A DNA stretch of 64,000 bases from Hofstenia miamia (lineage: Eukaryota; Xenacoelomorpha; Acoela; Hofsteniidae): positions 1,411,036-1,475,035 of the forward strand of contig CABFPE010000019.1 in the NCBI GenBank assembly GCA_900660155.1, given 5' to 3'. Below, piece by piece: positions 27,801-40,300 of this stretch. Made by a program: the position numbers and the translations under genes. Below the pieces are notes generated by a model, which worked only from the letters and a program-made list of their open reading frames with translations, was not told where the DNA came from and searched no databases. Each line of letters begins with the position of its first letter. The stretch's first letter is position 1.

Positions 27801-30537
27801 CGCTACTTAGTCCTGTCCCTATGAGGTGTGCTATTGCGGCTTGGACGCACATAAAAAACATTTAAAGTTCGTTGTTGATCTCATGGGATTGAATATTATG
27901 TTTACTTGAAATTTAAATATGGAGGGAATTAAAGAAAATTCAAAAAATGGGGATTTTCAATGAAAATTACTTAATGTTTTCAAGAACTTTAGGCACAGCA
28001 ATACACATTAGTACTAATTTTCTACATTACGTTCAAGAACGTTCACCTATACATGTGTCCATGCCTGGGCTTGAAGAAAATTTTTTGTAAATGTGGAAAA
28101 ACGGTTTGTTTAAGGTTAAATGATCCTTTTGAAGAGCCGCAAAATAAAATTTAGCAGAGCTTTTATTCCTAATAAGCTTCGAATCTTCAGCTCAGATGTC
28201 GGATGTTCGAACGCATATATCGACGTTAGTATAAATGCTTTATCTTTGAATAAATTTTTTGCTTCATTTGATTAATGAATCCGGGGTGGTTTTTTAACCA
28301 CAACTGTTCGTTAAATACTTTGTTCATTGACACAAAGCGCTTAACATAAAGAATGTTATCTTATAGTTAATTAAATGGATGTGCGAGTTAATTTAAAAAC
28401 ATTTTCAAATGATTGAAACAGCACTTCGGTGAAATCCAATCCATTTTATCGCGATTAAGCGACCAGACTTCTCTCCTCGAGACTCCATTGTTGATGAAGA
28501 AGAGCTTATCTGATTACAGAAAGGAATGTATAAAGCGAATTTGGTGTGATCGATTGGTTGAGATAACGCTAGCGGGATGTTGAGATACTGGCAATTAGTA
28601 GATTCCCTGTGCAACATTCCCGCGATTGTAAATTATTTTAAAATGCTTGGGAGCTTTGACTTTTGTGAAGTGTAATTAATAGCAAAAGGAGTGCCTTCAG
28701 AAGATATGGATTTCATCTTCCTTCGGTTAATAACGCGAGCGTATCGATTACGCCCTCTAATGCCTAATTCGTGGTGAAGTGAGCTGTCGGAATCTCTTTA
28801 AAAACAGCCTTTATTGCTCATAGTTTTGCTACTGTCTTATATCTTCCCGAACTGCAATTAAAATCATTCTCCAATTGAACTGTTTACCGATATGTAGATA
28901 TATAGAATATCTCCAGTTTATAGAACCCTATCATATCATTTATCAATTAAAATATACGAAACTTTTCCTCCAATGTCATTGAATTTATGGAGTTTTTCTT
29001 ATGAATAAACTTCATGTTGTTCTTTTTGCATATATATATTTAGTTGTAGTTATTCATGCATTCTAGAATTTATAAAAAATATTGATTAAATTTTCCACTC
29101 GCATTTCTCGCATGCAACTTTATATAGATGTACTAGATACATCTAGAAAATAGCTCAGTAAAGAAAACTTATGGTTTCAAAGCCTTATATTTTAGGAAAA
29201 ATAATCGCTTAGTTTCATTGTTAATCTTAATCTGTAAAAATAGACTTTTGTAAAGTTCTCTAGAAAATGTAGCGATTCTCATAAACGTTTCAAAATCTTG
29301 ATGTTTAAAATTAATCAATGTGTTGAGAAATACAATTTATTTAAACGTTTTCATCACCTCTGAACTTGAAGTTTTAAATGTTTGCCTACGTTTTAATTAA
29401 CATTTAAGTTTTGACTAACGTAATCCAATTGCTTGCCCTTAAGGTTAGACATATTATAAATTCTCAATTGGAAACTACTCCTAATTGAATGTTTGTTTTA
29501 ACTTTTTCAAAAATGCTTGAAGTACATTCAAGTCATATATTTTTAACCCGTTTTTAAACAAATTGTTATAATTTTTTGTTTCTTCAAATATTTTTTAATT
29601 TAAGATGTAGGTGTGTGTGGGTGGTATAGTAGGAAAACAACAATAAGTTTTAAGTTCAACTTCTTAAATTGAAATTTTCATTATCCATAATTTAGGAAAA
29701 AGGCAAAAATAATCGGTGATAACTTGAAACATTTAGAGCTTTCTTATTCAATTTCAATTGCTTTTTTAAAATTTTTGGGAGAACTCTCACCCCATATGAT
29801 GAATATTCTACCCGTTATTTTGCAAGGATTCACGAATTTAGTTTTTAGTTGAATTTTGAAAGCATTTGTCCGTATTTATTTCAAATTTATCAATATGATT
29901 TGGTCTTAATTGATTTTTATAGAATTTTGATGAAATCTGCTCACATTAATTTTTTGAAATTTCTAACCTGAATTTTGTGTTTCAAACCAAATGTATTGGC
30001 ACTCATACCTGATGAAATTATAAAAGTAAAAATCTTAATTTCCCCGTTTAAAAAAGTCGATTTTTCATAATATTGTGTAAAAAGATGATTTGAAAATCTT
30101 AATATAAATAATTTATTTGCTTAATGCATTTGTAGAAAACATCTAATAATAAGTAGTTTTAATGAAAAAGTGCTTCTTTTCTCGAGCAAATAAAAGATTA
30201 GAGAATATCAAAGCAGTCCATACGTAGAAGATTAAGTATTCTCCTCGCTTAACAAATATTGATTTTATATGAAAAGATATTAGAGCATTATTTTCCATTC
30301 TAAATACACATTTCTTCGTGCATTCCTCGAACTTTACCTCCTCACTGGCTGACTCCAGCCTCAAGATGTCTAGGAGGCATCATTCCAATTGAAAATAATC
30401 CCTTGATCGATTTCTTTTACAATCATTTCGATATATTTCCAATGCTTTTAAATTCATTTGCAAACGTTAATTTTGCATGCAATAAGCCAAGTCTCTCCAA
30501 ACCAATGCTTTCTTTATTCTTTTTGGATGCGTTCTTA

Positions 30538-31493
30538 CCCCCGTCGCACATTGCCGTTAAGGCCACAGTTAGACTAGTGATTGGTTCAAAAGTGATCTGT
30601 CACATTTTGATTGAATCGCATGTCTAGCCACCCGAGATAATTAGCAATGTGACGACTATTATATGTTCTGTTTTATGCTTAGATTTAACTTTCGAATATA
30701 ATTTGATATGAAGGTTTTATATGTACCTACAAATCTAATGTACATTTTGAACTAAATTTATTAAATAATTGTGAATACTATTTATCAACAAAACTAACAA
30801 ATGCCTGTCAAATTCAAACATTTGTGCCTGGGTCTCTGCAGCATAGCACAAAAGATCCATGATTTGTGCGTTCAAAGTAGACAGACGTCGTGTTTTTTCA
30901 ATTATGAGATTGTTTACAAACTTTAACTTAACAGCAGTGTGCGACCCCCTCTTGATCGTCGCACNGTCGCACACTGCCGTTAAGGTAAACCTTAACTTAA
31001 CGAGAACGTACACCTTGATTTTAACCTTAACTTACGAAATACCGTCGCACACTGCCGTTAAGGTAAACCTTAACTTAACGAGAACGTACACCTTGATTTT
31101 AACCTTAACTTACGAAATACCGTCGCACACTGCCGTTAAGGTAAACCTTAACTTAACGAGAACGTACACCTTGATTTTAACCTTAACTTACGAAATACCG
31201 TCGCACACTGCCGTTAAGGTAAACCTTAACTTAACGAGAACGTACACCTTGATTTTAACCTTAACTTACGAAATACCGTCGCACACTGCCGTTAAGGTAA
31301 ACCTTAACTTAACGAGAACGTACACCTTGATTTTAACCTTAACTTACGAAATACCGTCGCACACTGCCGTTAAGGTAAACCTTAACTTAACGAGAACGTA
31401 CACCTTGATTTTAACCTTAACTTACGAAATACCGTCGCACACTGCCGTTAAGGCTTAAGTTAATGTTAACTTAACGGCTGTGTGCCACGGGGG
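30538..31493. mobile_element. TIR-bounded composite element with internal satellite
   Basis: The left end reads CCCCCGTCGCACATTGCCG then TTAAG. The right end, on the minus strand, reads CCCCCGTGGCACACAGCCG then TTAAG: 24 bp with three mismatches. TTA directly flanks both sides, consistent with a 3-bp target duplication as in PIF/Harbinger-type elements, though three bases is weak evidence. A third, inverted copy of the terminal motif lies at about 30927-30949. Between it and the right end is a tandem array whose unit begins with the same terminal motif. No transposase is present, so the element is non-autonomous. A single N at 30965 makes the internal structure uncertain. Confidence 0.6.
30966..31453. 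repeat. 78-bp tandem array, six full units plus a partial one
   Basis: Units start at 30966, 31044, 31122, 31200, 31278 and 31356, with a seventh partial unit from 31434. By eye the units are identical. Each begins GTCGCACACTGCCGTTAAGG, the same core as the terminal inverted repeats of the surrounding element, so the array looks like an amplified terminal segment. Each unit contains near-palindromes built on TTAAGG and CCTTAA. Because 78 is a multiple of three, one frame stays open and gives a 26-residue periodic peptide; I treat that as a by-product, not a gene. Confidence 0.9.
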
Positions 31494-31496
31494 TTA

Positions 31497-32199
31497 AAAG
31501 CGCTATTCAATCTTTCTTGTGGAATGTAAATTTTGTTCCAATGTCAGTAAGGGTTAAATTATTTCTAAGGTGACCTCTTAGAACTTGAACTCCATTTCAC
31601 TATCGGCTTATGGTATATATTTCTGTATAGTGCAGTGCAATGTCTTAAATTGATTTTAGAAGCTTAGCTTATAATTTTTCGTAAATTTCAGCATCTTTGT
31701 GACCTTCTTAGATCATTTTTAAAAGTAAAATACTGGTATTGCATTAACCCAAATTGTCACAGGATAATTTTAGTCGTTGAACTCACAGCGGTGGGAGGGG
31801 TTTGATTCAGACCCGCCAAAATATTTTTATGCAGCTTTGTATGATACTAAAAAATCCTTTCTCTACAAAATGAGGCCATGGAATAAAGTATGACGTCATT
31901 ATTACGCCTGTAACACCATCATTTTCAATAAATGAAAACGAAAAATTGGTGCTTTTTGAGGTTTTGGGACTTTTTCAATAGGCTGTTTCATTATGCTTTA
32001 TGAGCTAATAAAACCTGGTTATTGTATTCATGGTAGTCTCTTTAGTTAAGAACATATATAAAATGTCTAAATGGGGAGCAGAGACAGTAACTACATAAAA
32101 AATTAAATATATTTTTAAACTCCTTCAAATTTTGTCTGAATGCTTCTTTATAAAAGTAGAAGTTAGAAAGCACAGACGCATGAGGGTTTTTTCAAAAGG

Positions 32200-32234
<35 letters not shown>

Positions 32235-32392
32235 CGAGAATGTCTTTGAATGTGATAATGGTTTCTGGAATTTTCGGTATTCGCTGTGTGTGAAGGTATA
32301 AATCATCTCGATTAACGAGGATGTTATAGGCCAAGAATATCTCCTTAATTGGACTGCTAGTCAATCACGTATCAATGAAAAATTAGTTTTAT
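31497..32392. other. Intronic DNA between two elements
   Basis: AT-rich sequence with one (TA)n tract at 32202-32232. No exon or element ends seen. Confidence 0.45.
32202..32232. repeat. (TA)n microsatellite
   Basis: A pure TA run inside the predicted first intron. Confidence 0.9.
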
Positions 32393-32400
32393 CTAAAAAC

Positions 32401-34071
32401 CAGTGGTGTAGTAGAGGGGAGAGGCTGAGGAGCCCCCCTTGTTAAAAATAATTTGGGGCGCACCCCCCCCCCCCCCCAAAGTATTAAGGATCAAAAGCTA
32501 AATTCAAATAAATATCAATATATTTCTCTATTTTAAGGCAAGCCTTAGCATTTATCAGACTGATGTCGATTTAAAAGGATCACTTGCTTATCCAAATTTT
32601 CAAACAATTTTCGCAAATCTATTAGGAAATCTGTAAATCGTGAGTTATTGACACGATTACTGGTGTGAACGTGGTTGAAAAATTAAACCATTTTTACTAT
32701 TTATCTTTGAAAATTCGGAATTTTTGAAATATATTATCTCAATACTTAATGTGGAGGCGTCAGGAGCTCTAAGGCAAATGCGACCATCAACTACTTAAAC
32801 TATTTCTGTTTAGGTAGATGTGGATATGACACTTTTAATATTTTAGTGCTTTTAATTTTGGATACCTTTTTTATTTCGTGAGTTTAATAATGAACCTAAA
32901 ATTTTAGTATATATTTAAATGCTTAACCAAGAAGTGGAGGATATCCAGGATTTTCAAATTTTCGGGAAGCTAATAGATCTCCAGCAAGTATTTACTTATA
33001 AACTCACACATTGTACATGTTAACTGCATATGCGGCAATCTTACATATCCCACAGCTAAAGATTTGCAACAAATTGTACAACCAATATAACATATTTCAA
33101 ACAAAATGAACTTATTAAAATTAAGTGCGCCGTCATTTCTTTAATTGAAATCCTTGTGAAAATAGCTTATATTGAGTCGAAAGTCAATCAATCCATGATT
33201 ATCCCTCAATTGTGATGTTCTTCACAACACCCAAAGTTTAGATGATTTTCTGTTGTTGTTCTTAGATGTATTGTCCAGGGGGTACCTAATCTCCCATTAG
33301 TAGTTTATCCCCCTAGGCCCCTTGTCTACGGATGTCTTAGCAGGTATTCATTAAGTTGATAAATTCATAGGTGTACAAAGGCATAAGGCCAATGCATTGT
33401 CAAAGCCATTATTAACAATTGCTGAGACTCAAGTATATATTATGCCACATAAGAAATTCATTAATATTTGAAAAAATCAGTTTGAATTTTAAAAATTATG
33501 ATTAGATGCATAAGTGCATTACATGCGTTTATAGTTAATTTTTCAAATGTAATGCGTTTCATGAAAATACCCTTTGAATGAGTTGATCGATTTGTGCCAT
33601 AACTTGCTGCATATGAACAATAAATGATTTATTGCTTTGAAAAATATGTTGAAAATAACATTTGCATTTTGAAACTTTACATTGGTATCATTTTACTCTT
33701 TCAACACTCTACATGTATATATATTTTCAGTGAGTAATTTTTTTTAAAGTTTCTCACAATCGAAACAAGGACTATAAAATAGACCAAAATAAGCTGATTG
33801 GCATAAAGATAAATGTCAGGCCTAAAGTTTCGTAGGCCGTGCCGGGTTTGCTCCAGAGTTTTCGACAATCTCTGCTCACAAAAGCCTAATAACAATCCCT
33901 CAAATGCTACCAATATGACTGATAATATATTTTCACTATACTTTTATAAGATTAACATAATTGCAATTTGCAAAAATAAAAAATAAAATCAGCCTGCCTT
34001 ATCTAAGCCCACATGCTGGATGGTTTAGCTCTGAATGAGCCCCTTATTAAAATTTTAGCACTACACCACTG
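32401..34071. mobile_element. Non-autonomous hAT-like element with exact 8-bp TSD
   Basis: CTAAAAAC stands immediately before (32393-32400) and after (34072-34079) the element. The ends form a perfect 12-bp inverted repeat, CAGTGGTGTAGT, a common hAT terminal form. The first 80 bases hold G-rich and C-rich runs, including fifteen consecutive C at 32463-32477, typical of the ends of such elements. No transposase reading frame remains in the 1.67 kb. The stretch 33630-33705 matches one arm of the foldback element at 52868-53198, so another repeat has been captured inside. The perfect TSD suggests a fairly recent insertion. Confidence 0.85.
33630..33705. repeat. Single arm of the foldback repeat
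   Basis: Shares TTTGCATTTTGAAA followed by a similar TTTACATT..TATCATTTT stretch with the left arm of the element at 52868-53198. Only one arm is recognisable here, so it is a fragment carried inside the hAT-like element. Confidence 0.5.
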
Positions 34072-34452
34072 CTAAAAACCAACGATCAATCACCAATTTT
34101 GAACTCGAGAAACGTCAATATATTAATAATTATATTATGTAAGGTTAGTTTTACTTATGCCGTTATATAGCATTGATATTGGCAATTATCCCAAGAAAAA
34201 TTGAATGGGTGTTTAATAAATCGCCAAAAAATGTGTGATTGTGTTTTTATATGCAGTCAATTTCAAATTAGTTTTCAACAATTGACCATCACAAATCAAT
34301 TAATTGAAGTGTAGCTATTAACCCATTAAGGACGAAGATTTGTTTTTTTTACAATACACTAAGATAAGTTACTTAATATTAATATTATGTAAAAATGATG
34401 ATTTTAGGGAAATTTTGTTTCTCAGTTAGATAGGAAGTTCACATTTATGGCT

Positions 34453-34468
34453 GTGATCATATGATCAC
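34453..34468. repeat. Perfect palindrome, copy 1 of 3
   Basis: GTGATCATATGATCAC, a perfect 16-bp palindrome about 130 bases inside the left end of the piggyBac-like element. It is likely a transposase-binding or structural subterminal motif. Confidence 0.85.
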
Positions 34469-34962
34469 ACTAGGCTCAAAAGTTATAACAATTTCAAAGG
34501 AAACAAGATATCCACTTGGTGAAAATTCACACCAGGATTTGTAGCCAAATCTTACTGGTTTGCCATGAATGAATTGTTTTAGACCATGCCTTCCAAAATA
34601 TTCAATAATCCATTCATCGAAGCAAAGATCTACTGAAAAGCAATTCTTGGACTCTCGCATAAATGCATTGCTTAGATGTTGAGCTAAAGGTCGAATCTTG
34701 GCATAGCAATCAGATTTATCAAGATTATCATTGTGTGCTAAATGGAAACAGCGTTTCAGTTCTTCAAATCGATCCCGTAACTAAATTTTTATGAAGTTCA
34801 TCTGAAGTGTCCCAGTAGTTTTCATGCAATTGTACGTAGGGTTTTCATCTCCAGAATCACCATCTATGTAATATCCCCATCCTGAGGAGTCTCAATTGCA
34901 ATCTATTGAAGGTTCATTTCCTCATCATCAAACATAGCCAGAAGTTCCTCAACAGTATACAT
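34457..34962 (-). pseudogene. piggyBac transposase remnant (DDE domain fragment)
   Basis: Reading downward from 34962, a start gives MYTVEELLAMFDDEEMNLQ and then a stop, which fits the acidic N-terminus of piggyBac transposases. After a degraded and deleted stretch, 34780-34484 reads RFEELKRCFHLAHNDNLDKS, then IRPLAQHLSNAF, FSVDLCFDEWIIEYFGRHGL and KQFIHGKPVRFGYKSW. This matches the family core around the first catalytic Asp (usual form SVDE, then GR, KQ, KPIRFG.K). Here the usual Asp-Glu is replaced, as the sequence reads SVDLCFDE. The frame runs straight into the 16-bp palindrome at 34453, so everything after the GYLVSFEIVI segment has been deleted. Confidence 0.85.
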
Positions 34963-35061
34963 TCTTTTGCTAAATAGACAGATTTGATCTTTTTAGTACT
35001 ACTAGTGTTATACACTCAATGGAAAAAAATATATTGAAATTATGTAGTATGTATGACTGGC

Positions 35062-35077
35062 GTGATCATATGATCAC
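35062..35077. repeat. Perfect palindrome, copy 2 of 3
   Basis: An identical GTGATCATATGATCAC in the non-coding part upstream of the transposase start, where it could also affect expression. Confidence 0.85.
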
Positions 35078-35404
35078 AACAAAACACAGTGAAAATAAAT
35101 GAAAAGGTAATGTATATATAATATTTGAATGATACAAAATGATGAAACATTTGAACAAGCTTCCAAAAATAATTATAAAATATAGCAAAAATCTATTATT
35201 CTAGTCACAACAATAAATCTACCATCACTTCATTGTAGTGGTGTAGAAAATTTATGATGAGTTTCCCGCGAAAACAATAGTATAACTAAAACACAAAAGC
35301 ATGCATTACAAACAATTTTATGTAAATTTACTTTTGAAATACATATGAGAATAATGTACTGCACATTCACTATAATATATTACATATTAAAAAAATTTTC
35401 ATCT

Positions 35405-35420
35405 GTGATCATATGATCAC
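35405..35420. repeat. Perfect palindrome, copy 3 of 3
   Basis: An identical GTGATCATATGATCAC, 16 bases inside the right end of the element, directly next to the terminal inverted repeat. Confidence 0.85.
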
Positions 35421-36898
35421 GAAAGTCCTTAATGGGTTAATACATTATATAATTTACATTATCATTTTTGAATTGGTAAATACAATTTTATCTGAAGACA
35501 GTTGGTATCCATTTCATGTCTCTAATTATCATCAGCAAGTAGGTCGAGGGGAGGGAGGACTTACGTCAAAACAATCGATACATCCAACTCCGTGAGAATG
35601 AAACGATATCTGCTAATTAATAACGACCTTTGCTGTTAATTAAAAATATTAGTTCGCTGACTATGAATCGAGAGATGAGAAATTCACATACATAAGTGGT
35701 AGGAAATTATTTCTAAATCCCTACGCGAGCGTCATTCGTAAAGTTTTATATAGCCATGAATAAAATGGAATAAAGTCCCCATCTGTCATCTAGTTTTATT
35801 CTATTGTGAGGATAATAAATTTATTATTTTAATTGGTGTAACGTAATTCAATAAATATTTCACTTTCTATTTTATATGGATTATGGAAATATTAGCTAAA
35901 TTCGAAAAGTTTCAATTTGCTGTAGAGAAAGTTTAACCTCAATCATTTTTCTGAGTTAACTATAGAAATTGACTTTAGCAATTATGCACATTAATTTGAT
36001 CTCAAATTTGGGAGTCTATGTGTCTTTTAACGTTTAATGGATAACAGTAAAAGTATTGTTCGAAGTTCTAATAGTTCACTTATTTCCTGTTGTTTCATGT
36101 CTTTATTGTTTAAAGATTTTAAATTTATCATTTTATATATATGTATTTATACTTTACGCCACTTAATACCGCAATGTCACACTTCTAGCTGTATTCAGAA
36201 TGTCACACCCAACGCACATAAAACGTAACATTAATGGTAAAATTGAATATTACGACTGCATATGATTCAATTTTTTATAAAACAATTACAAAATATCCAT
36301 TCTTGAATTCATGAGTATCACCTAGGTCTGCTTAACATTTTAGCAAGTTTAAGCAACATAGTTTTTTGTGAAAAGGCAAATCCGTTTTATCCACAGAACA
36401 AGACATACGTGTCTCGTTTGCTTGTCCGTTGATATTCATGATGCGTAAGAGATTTCAAAATTGAATTATTTACTTTCGCATTGAAAACCGTTTTTAAAAT
36501 GTTCGATATTTTCTCGAACGATATGCTTTGAAAGTATAGATCTTAACCAACTCAACAATATGTTGCTAATGAGAAGCTTGCTTTAAAAAATTGAAGATAT
36601 CCAAAGTTCTTCCATTAGACATCTTTACTGTAACCGTATTTTCTATCGCACTCAAAGTAAAGGCTCTCGATGTTTTGTAAATTCCTTTAAATAATTTCAT
36701 ATTTAAATTATTTACTAATGCTCTTGTTCTGTTTGTTTTACTAATCTTTTAATGCATCCTTAGTTCAACTCTAAGACAAATATCTCTTTAATTACACTAT
36801 TTTATTCTCTAATCTTCTTTCAATTGATTAATTCGATTAATGTAATGCGTCTGTATTGCTATTCAGTCAAAACCTGTAATTAAGAGATTTGAATTGAT

Positions 36899-36939
36899 TA
36901 TATATATATATATATATATATATAAATATATATATATAT
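36899..36939. repeat. (TA)n microsatellite
   Basis: A TA run with one AAA interruption, about 65 bases before a hAT-like MITE. Confidence 0.9.
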
Positions 36940-37004
36940 CATACAACATTTATATGTATATATGTATGTAAAAAAAATTTTAAGAAATGTTCACCATGTT
37001 TCAC

Positions 37005-37332
37005 CAGAGTTGTCAGCGAGCCGAGCTTGAGCAGAGTCTTAGATGTACAACGAGCCTTTTTTAAGCAAAGCAAATTTATAATACTGCTTGTTAACTTGAT
37101 TATGCAGATATTTATTATTTTTTCATTTAATATACCTTGCTTATAATCATATTTTAGAAATGTTTATTAAATATTGCGAAGAGCTATGTAAAAAATATTG
37201 AGAATGCAATATTTTTAAAAAATATCGAGCTGAAACAAGATTCATTGAAAGATTGTTTGTGGCGAGCTGAGCCGAACTTACTCAAAATTTAAACGAGCCG
37301 AGCTTAGAAATTTCGGCTCGTTGACAAGTCTG
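37005..37332. mobile_element. hAT-like MITE with exact 8-bp TSD
   Basis: TGTTTCAC lies directly on both sides (36997-37004 and 37333-37340). The ends are CAGAGTTGTCAGCGAGCCGA on the left and, on the minus strand, CAGACTTGTCAACGAGCCGA on the right: 18 of 20 identical. The motif GAGCCGAGCT recurs in the subterminal regions on both strands, usual for hAT subterminal binding sites. It is 328 bp with no coding capacity. The exact TSD supports both boundaries. Confidence 0.9.
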
Positions 37333-37340
37333 TGTTTCAC

Positions 37341-40300
37341 AATGTCGATGTAATGATTTATTTAAATCACACATATGTAGGCTTGTGATTTATAACAGAT
37401 TTATAATAAAGAATATCAATGTAGACTAGCTGTAACATCTTGGAAAAAATTCATTTGAGAGATTTGAGAAATGTAGTATATTCTCCTATTATTTATTACT
37501 TTTTTAAAAAATCTTGCCTGGTTTTGACACCAATGACCAAATTCATTAGTTATGTATGGTGCTTGACAGGTATCAAAGACAGGGGTTGCTTTTTGCTGCA
37601 TATTATAAGTACATGTATTTCCATTTTTAATGTTAGTTGATATTAATTTATCTTTTAAGAAGCATGCGATTTTTGTTGTAATTAATGACTCATCCCACTT
37701 TATTAATTTCCTCCAAATTATTCATCTCAACTTACATGAAATGAGGAAGGTAATTGTTTAATTAAACTTTTTTCCATGCGGGCCAATCATTTTGCGATAT
37801 TCGTAAGTTGGCAGTTAATTGCAGTAGTAATAGTTTCGCAAACTACTTATGACATTGATGTCTCCTTTCCTCCAATTTAGCTCCACCCATCTTTCCGTTT
37901 AGGATTTTTAATTAATAACTATGTTTTCGTTATTAGAATTTTGCTCGTCTGTAACATTCAATGAATCTTTTCGATATTAGTATATTATTGATTTTGGAGA
38001 TATAGCCTAAGCGTAATCTGAATATGCCGGTTGCTGACAAATTGCGAGCGCTGAAGATAGAATACATCGATTGAAACTTCAGACATGTATTTTCAAGTCA
38101 GAATTTCAACTGAGCCGGCCTAGTACAAAGTGGCGTGCAAATATCGTTTATGAATTTTTTGCAAATTGAAAGCTAAAAAATTTCAAGATTTAGAGAAACA
38201 TTGTTATGTGAAATTGAATCCATGAACTCCAAACTTGAATTGAATTTGCTCATTTGTTAAACATGTGCAGGTATAAACAACAGAAATTTCAATTGTTACC
38301 TTAATGGAATTTTTTAAGAACACTTATAATATCTCCAAAAAAATATTTTATCGCTTCAACTGACGAGGTAGTAGCGATATTCAAATATCCTAAAACACCA
38401 CATCATTTACTATCCAAAACCGCGCCAAGTGATGGACTTAATGAGGTACACCTTTGATCGAAGTCTCCGGTTTTTGGCGCATTCGCACCTGCATTTGTGC
38501 ACGATGTGCACAATGAGACTTGGGTGGTCAATCTATTTTAAGGGAAACTGTTGAAGTGAGTTGTTGCTCATATGGTTTTAAGAACCCTCTGATTTTAAGA
38601 ATTCCAATTTTTTTGAAAAATAATAAATATTTTCAAATGCTTCAGACAGAACTAAATATTTTCAACATTTCATTGTAGAACTGGATATGTTCCCACGATT
38701 TCCAAATTTCCTACGGCCTTTGGAGAAAATTGTTTGAAATTTTGGGAAATGTGGTTTGTCTTTTAAAAACTAAATCCACAGGTTAAGGTTAAAAACCAAC
38801 TAATTGGTTTTGTTTGACTGCAAAATATTGATATAGGAAATGTGTAGTCAAAGGGGCGCTTATGAGTGGTTTTCCAGCACTGAGTGTATTTCCACATACA
38901 TTTATCATGTTTACAATGACAGCTGTCTTTATTGACGTTGCCTTTTTACGTACTTTCAATATCGTCGCAAATGCTGCATACTGTTCAAACAGAATCCTCC
39001 AACTCTGTCTCGAAATATCATGCCACGAGTACGAGTTGAGGAAGTATGTGTAATCATTTGGTCCTTTTGCTAAATTTATGTCATGCATTTCTTTTCCACA
39101 ACATAGAAGCCATATAAAATTGTGTAATTGAGAAGTTAAGTTTGTTTGGTGCAAATATCTCAGCTGATAATGTCTTGCTAACATTATATTTATGGAATTC
39201 TTTAATGTTTATCTTAGTCAAAGACGCCTGAATATTAATGCCGCAAGATTATTTTCGTATATCTTTGGCGTTATTATTATTTGAAAAATGCGCGATGTTC
39301 TGACATTTCTATTAGAGCGGCCTAATTAGATATTGGCGCACATTCCTTATAAATAGAAGAAAATAATATCACTGACTTTTTCACATTAAGTCTTGTAAAT
39401 GTTCATTCGATTACCTAATTCGTTACTAATTTGCATTAAAAACCTTGAAACATTTTTCTTTCAGCATCGCTTCTAAGCCATATTTACTAACCTCAGTTCA
39501 ATTTCTTTCAAACACTATGCCTTCATTTGCTCACTGTTCGATAAACCGCGCAGATTAATGAATGTTTGTTACGGTTGCGCTTACACTGATAATGCAATAC
39601 AATTTTTAGGATATATGCTAAACATTTTTATATTGTCACGTGATGTTATTCAAACCGTTGATATTATAGCTGATCTATATAACCTCTTTTATGCAATTTT
39701 ATTCATTCTATGGGATTTGATTTTCGATTGGATCAAGATTTCAAACTCTTCAGCAATGTTTCTCTATACCAGATTTGAAAACAGTTCGAATTGTTGTACA
39801 ATGACTGTCATTGATATGTTCGCATTTTGAAGAAAGATTAGTTCAATATAGACCCTTCGTTAAATGATAGGGTTCTTGAGATGCATCCATCCATTTTGAG
39901 CATGCGTATCATGAAGCTAACCGATGATTTTTATTTTGCAAATTTGACAAAATCTAATCATATCTTGCAAAACTTGCAATGATTTATGATGTACTCTACA
40001 AAATCTTAACAGTATATGTTTGTATAAATGAGAGCTAGTCTTCTTAATCCTAGAACTGTCGACTATCAAAATACACATTGTTTGTAGACATGGGGATAAT
40101 TGTCACATCAATAACAAACATTTCTGATTAAAGGGCTTTCTTTACAAATCATTGGCACTTACTGCAGACATGGGCATAATGCCAAGGATACACGAATTTA
40201 GTGCATATAGCACATTTTGATATAGATAATATGGATAAACATAGCAGCTTGATCTAGACTCTTCTCGTTGACCGTTATTGGAAGATGTACTCCTTAACAC

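Larger units (their letters stand above)
34322..35436 (-). mobile_element. piggyBac-like element, internally deleted
   Basis: TTAA flanks both sides (34318-34321 and 35437-35440). The ends are a 12-bp inverted repeat, CCCATTAAGGAC on the left and GTCCTTAATGGG on the right, matching the piggyBac rule of TTAA target and CCC start. Three identical 16-bp palindromes lie inside: two subterminal (34453-34468 and 35405-35420) and one internal (35062-35077). Minus-strand fragments of the transposase remain between them. At 1.1 kb it is about half the usual piggyBac length and cannot encode a full enzyme, but its ends look intact and could in principle be acted on by a transposase made elsewhere. Confidence 0.9.

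Noticed and set aside
30859-31458. 199-codon open frame with a 26-residue repeat
   Set aside because: It is the 78-bp array read in the one frame without stops; 78 is divisible by three, and the peptide ends at the array border and crosses an N.
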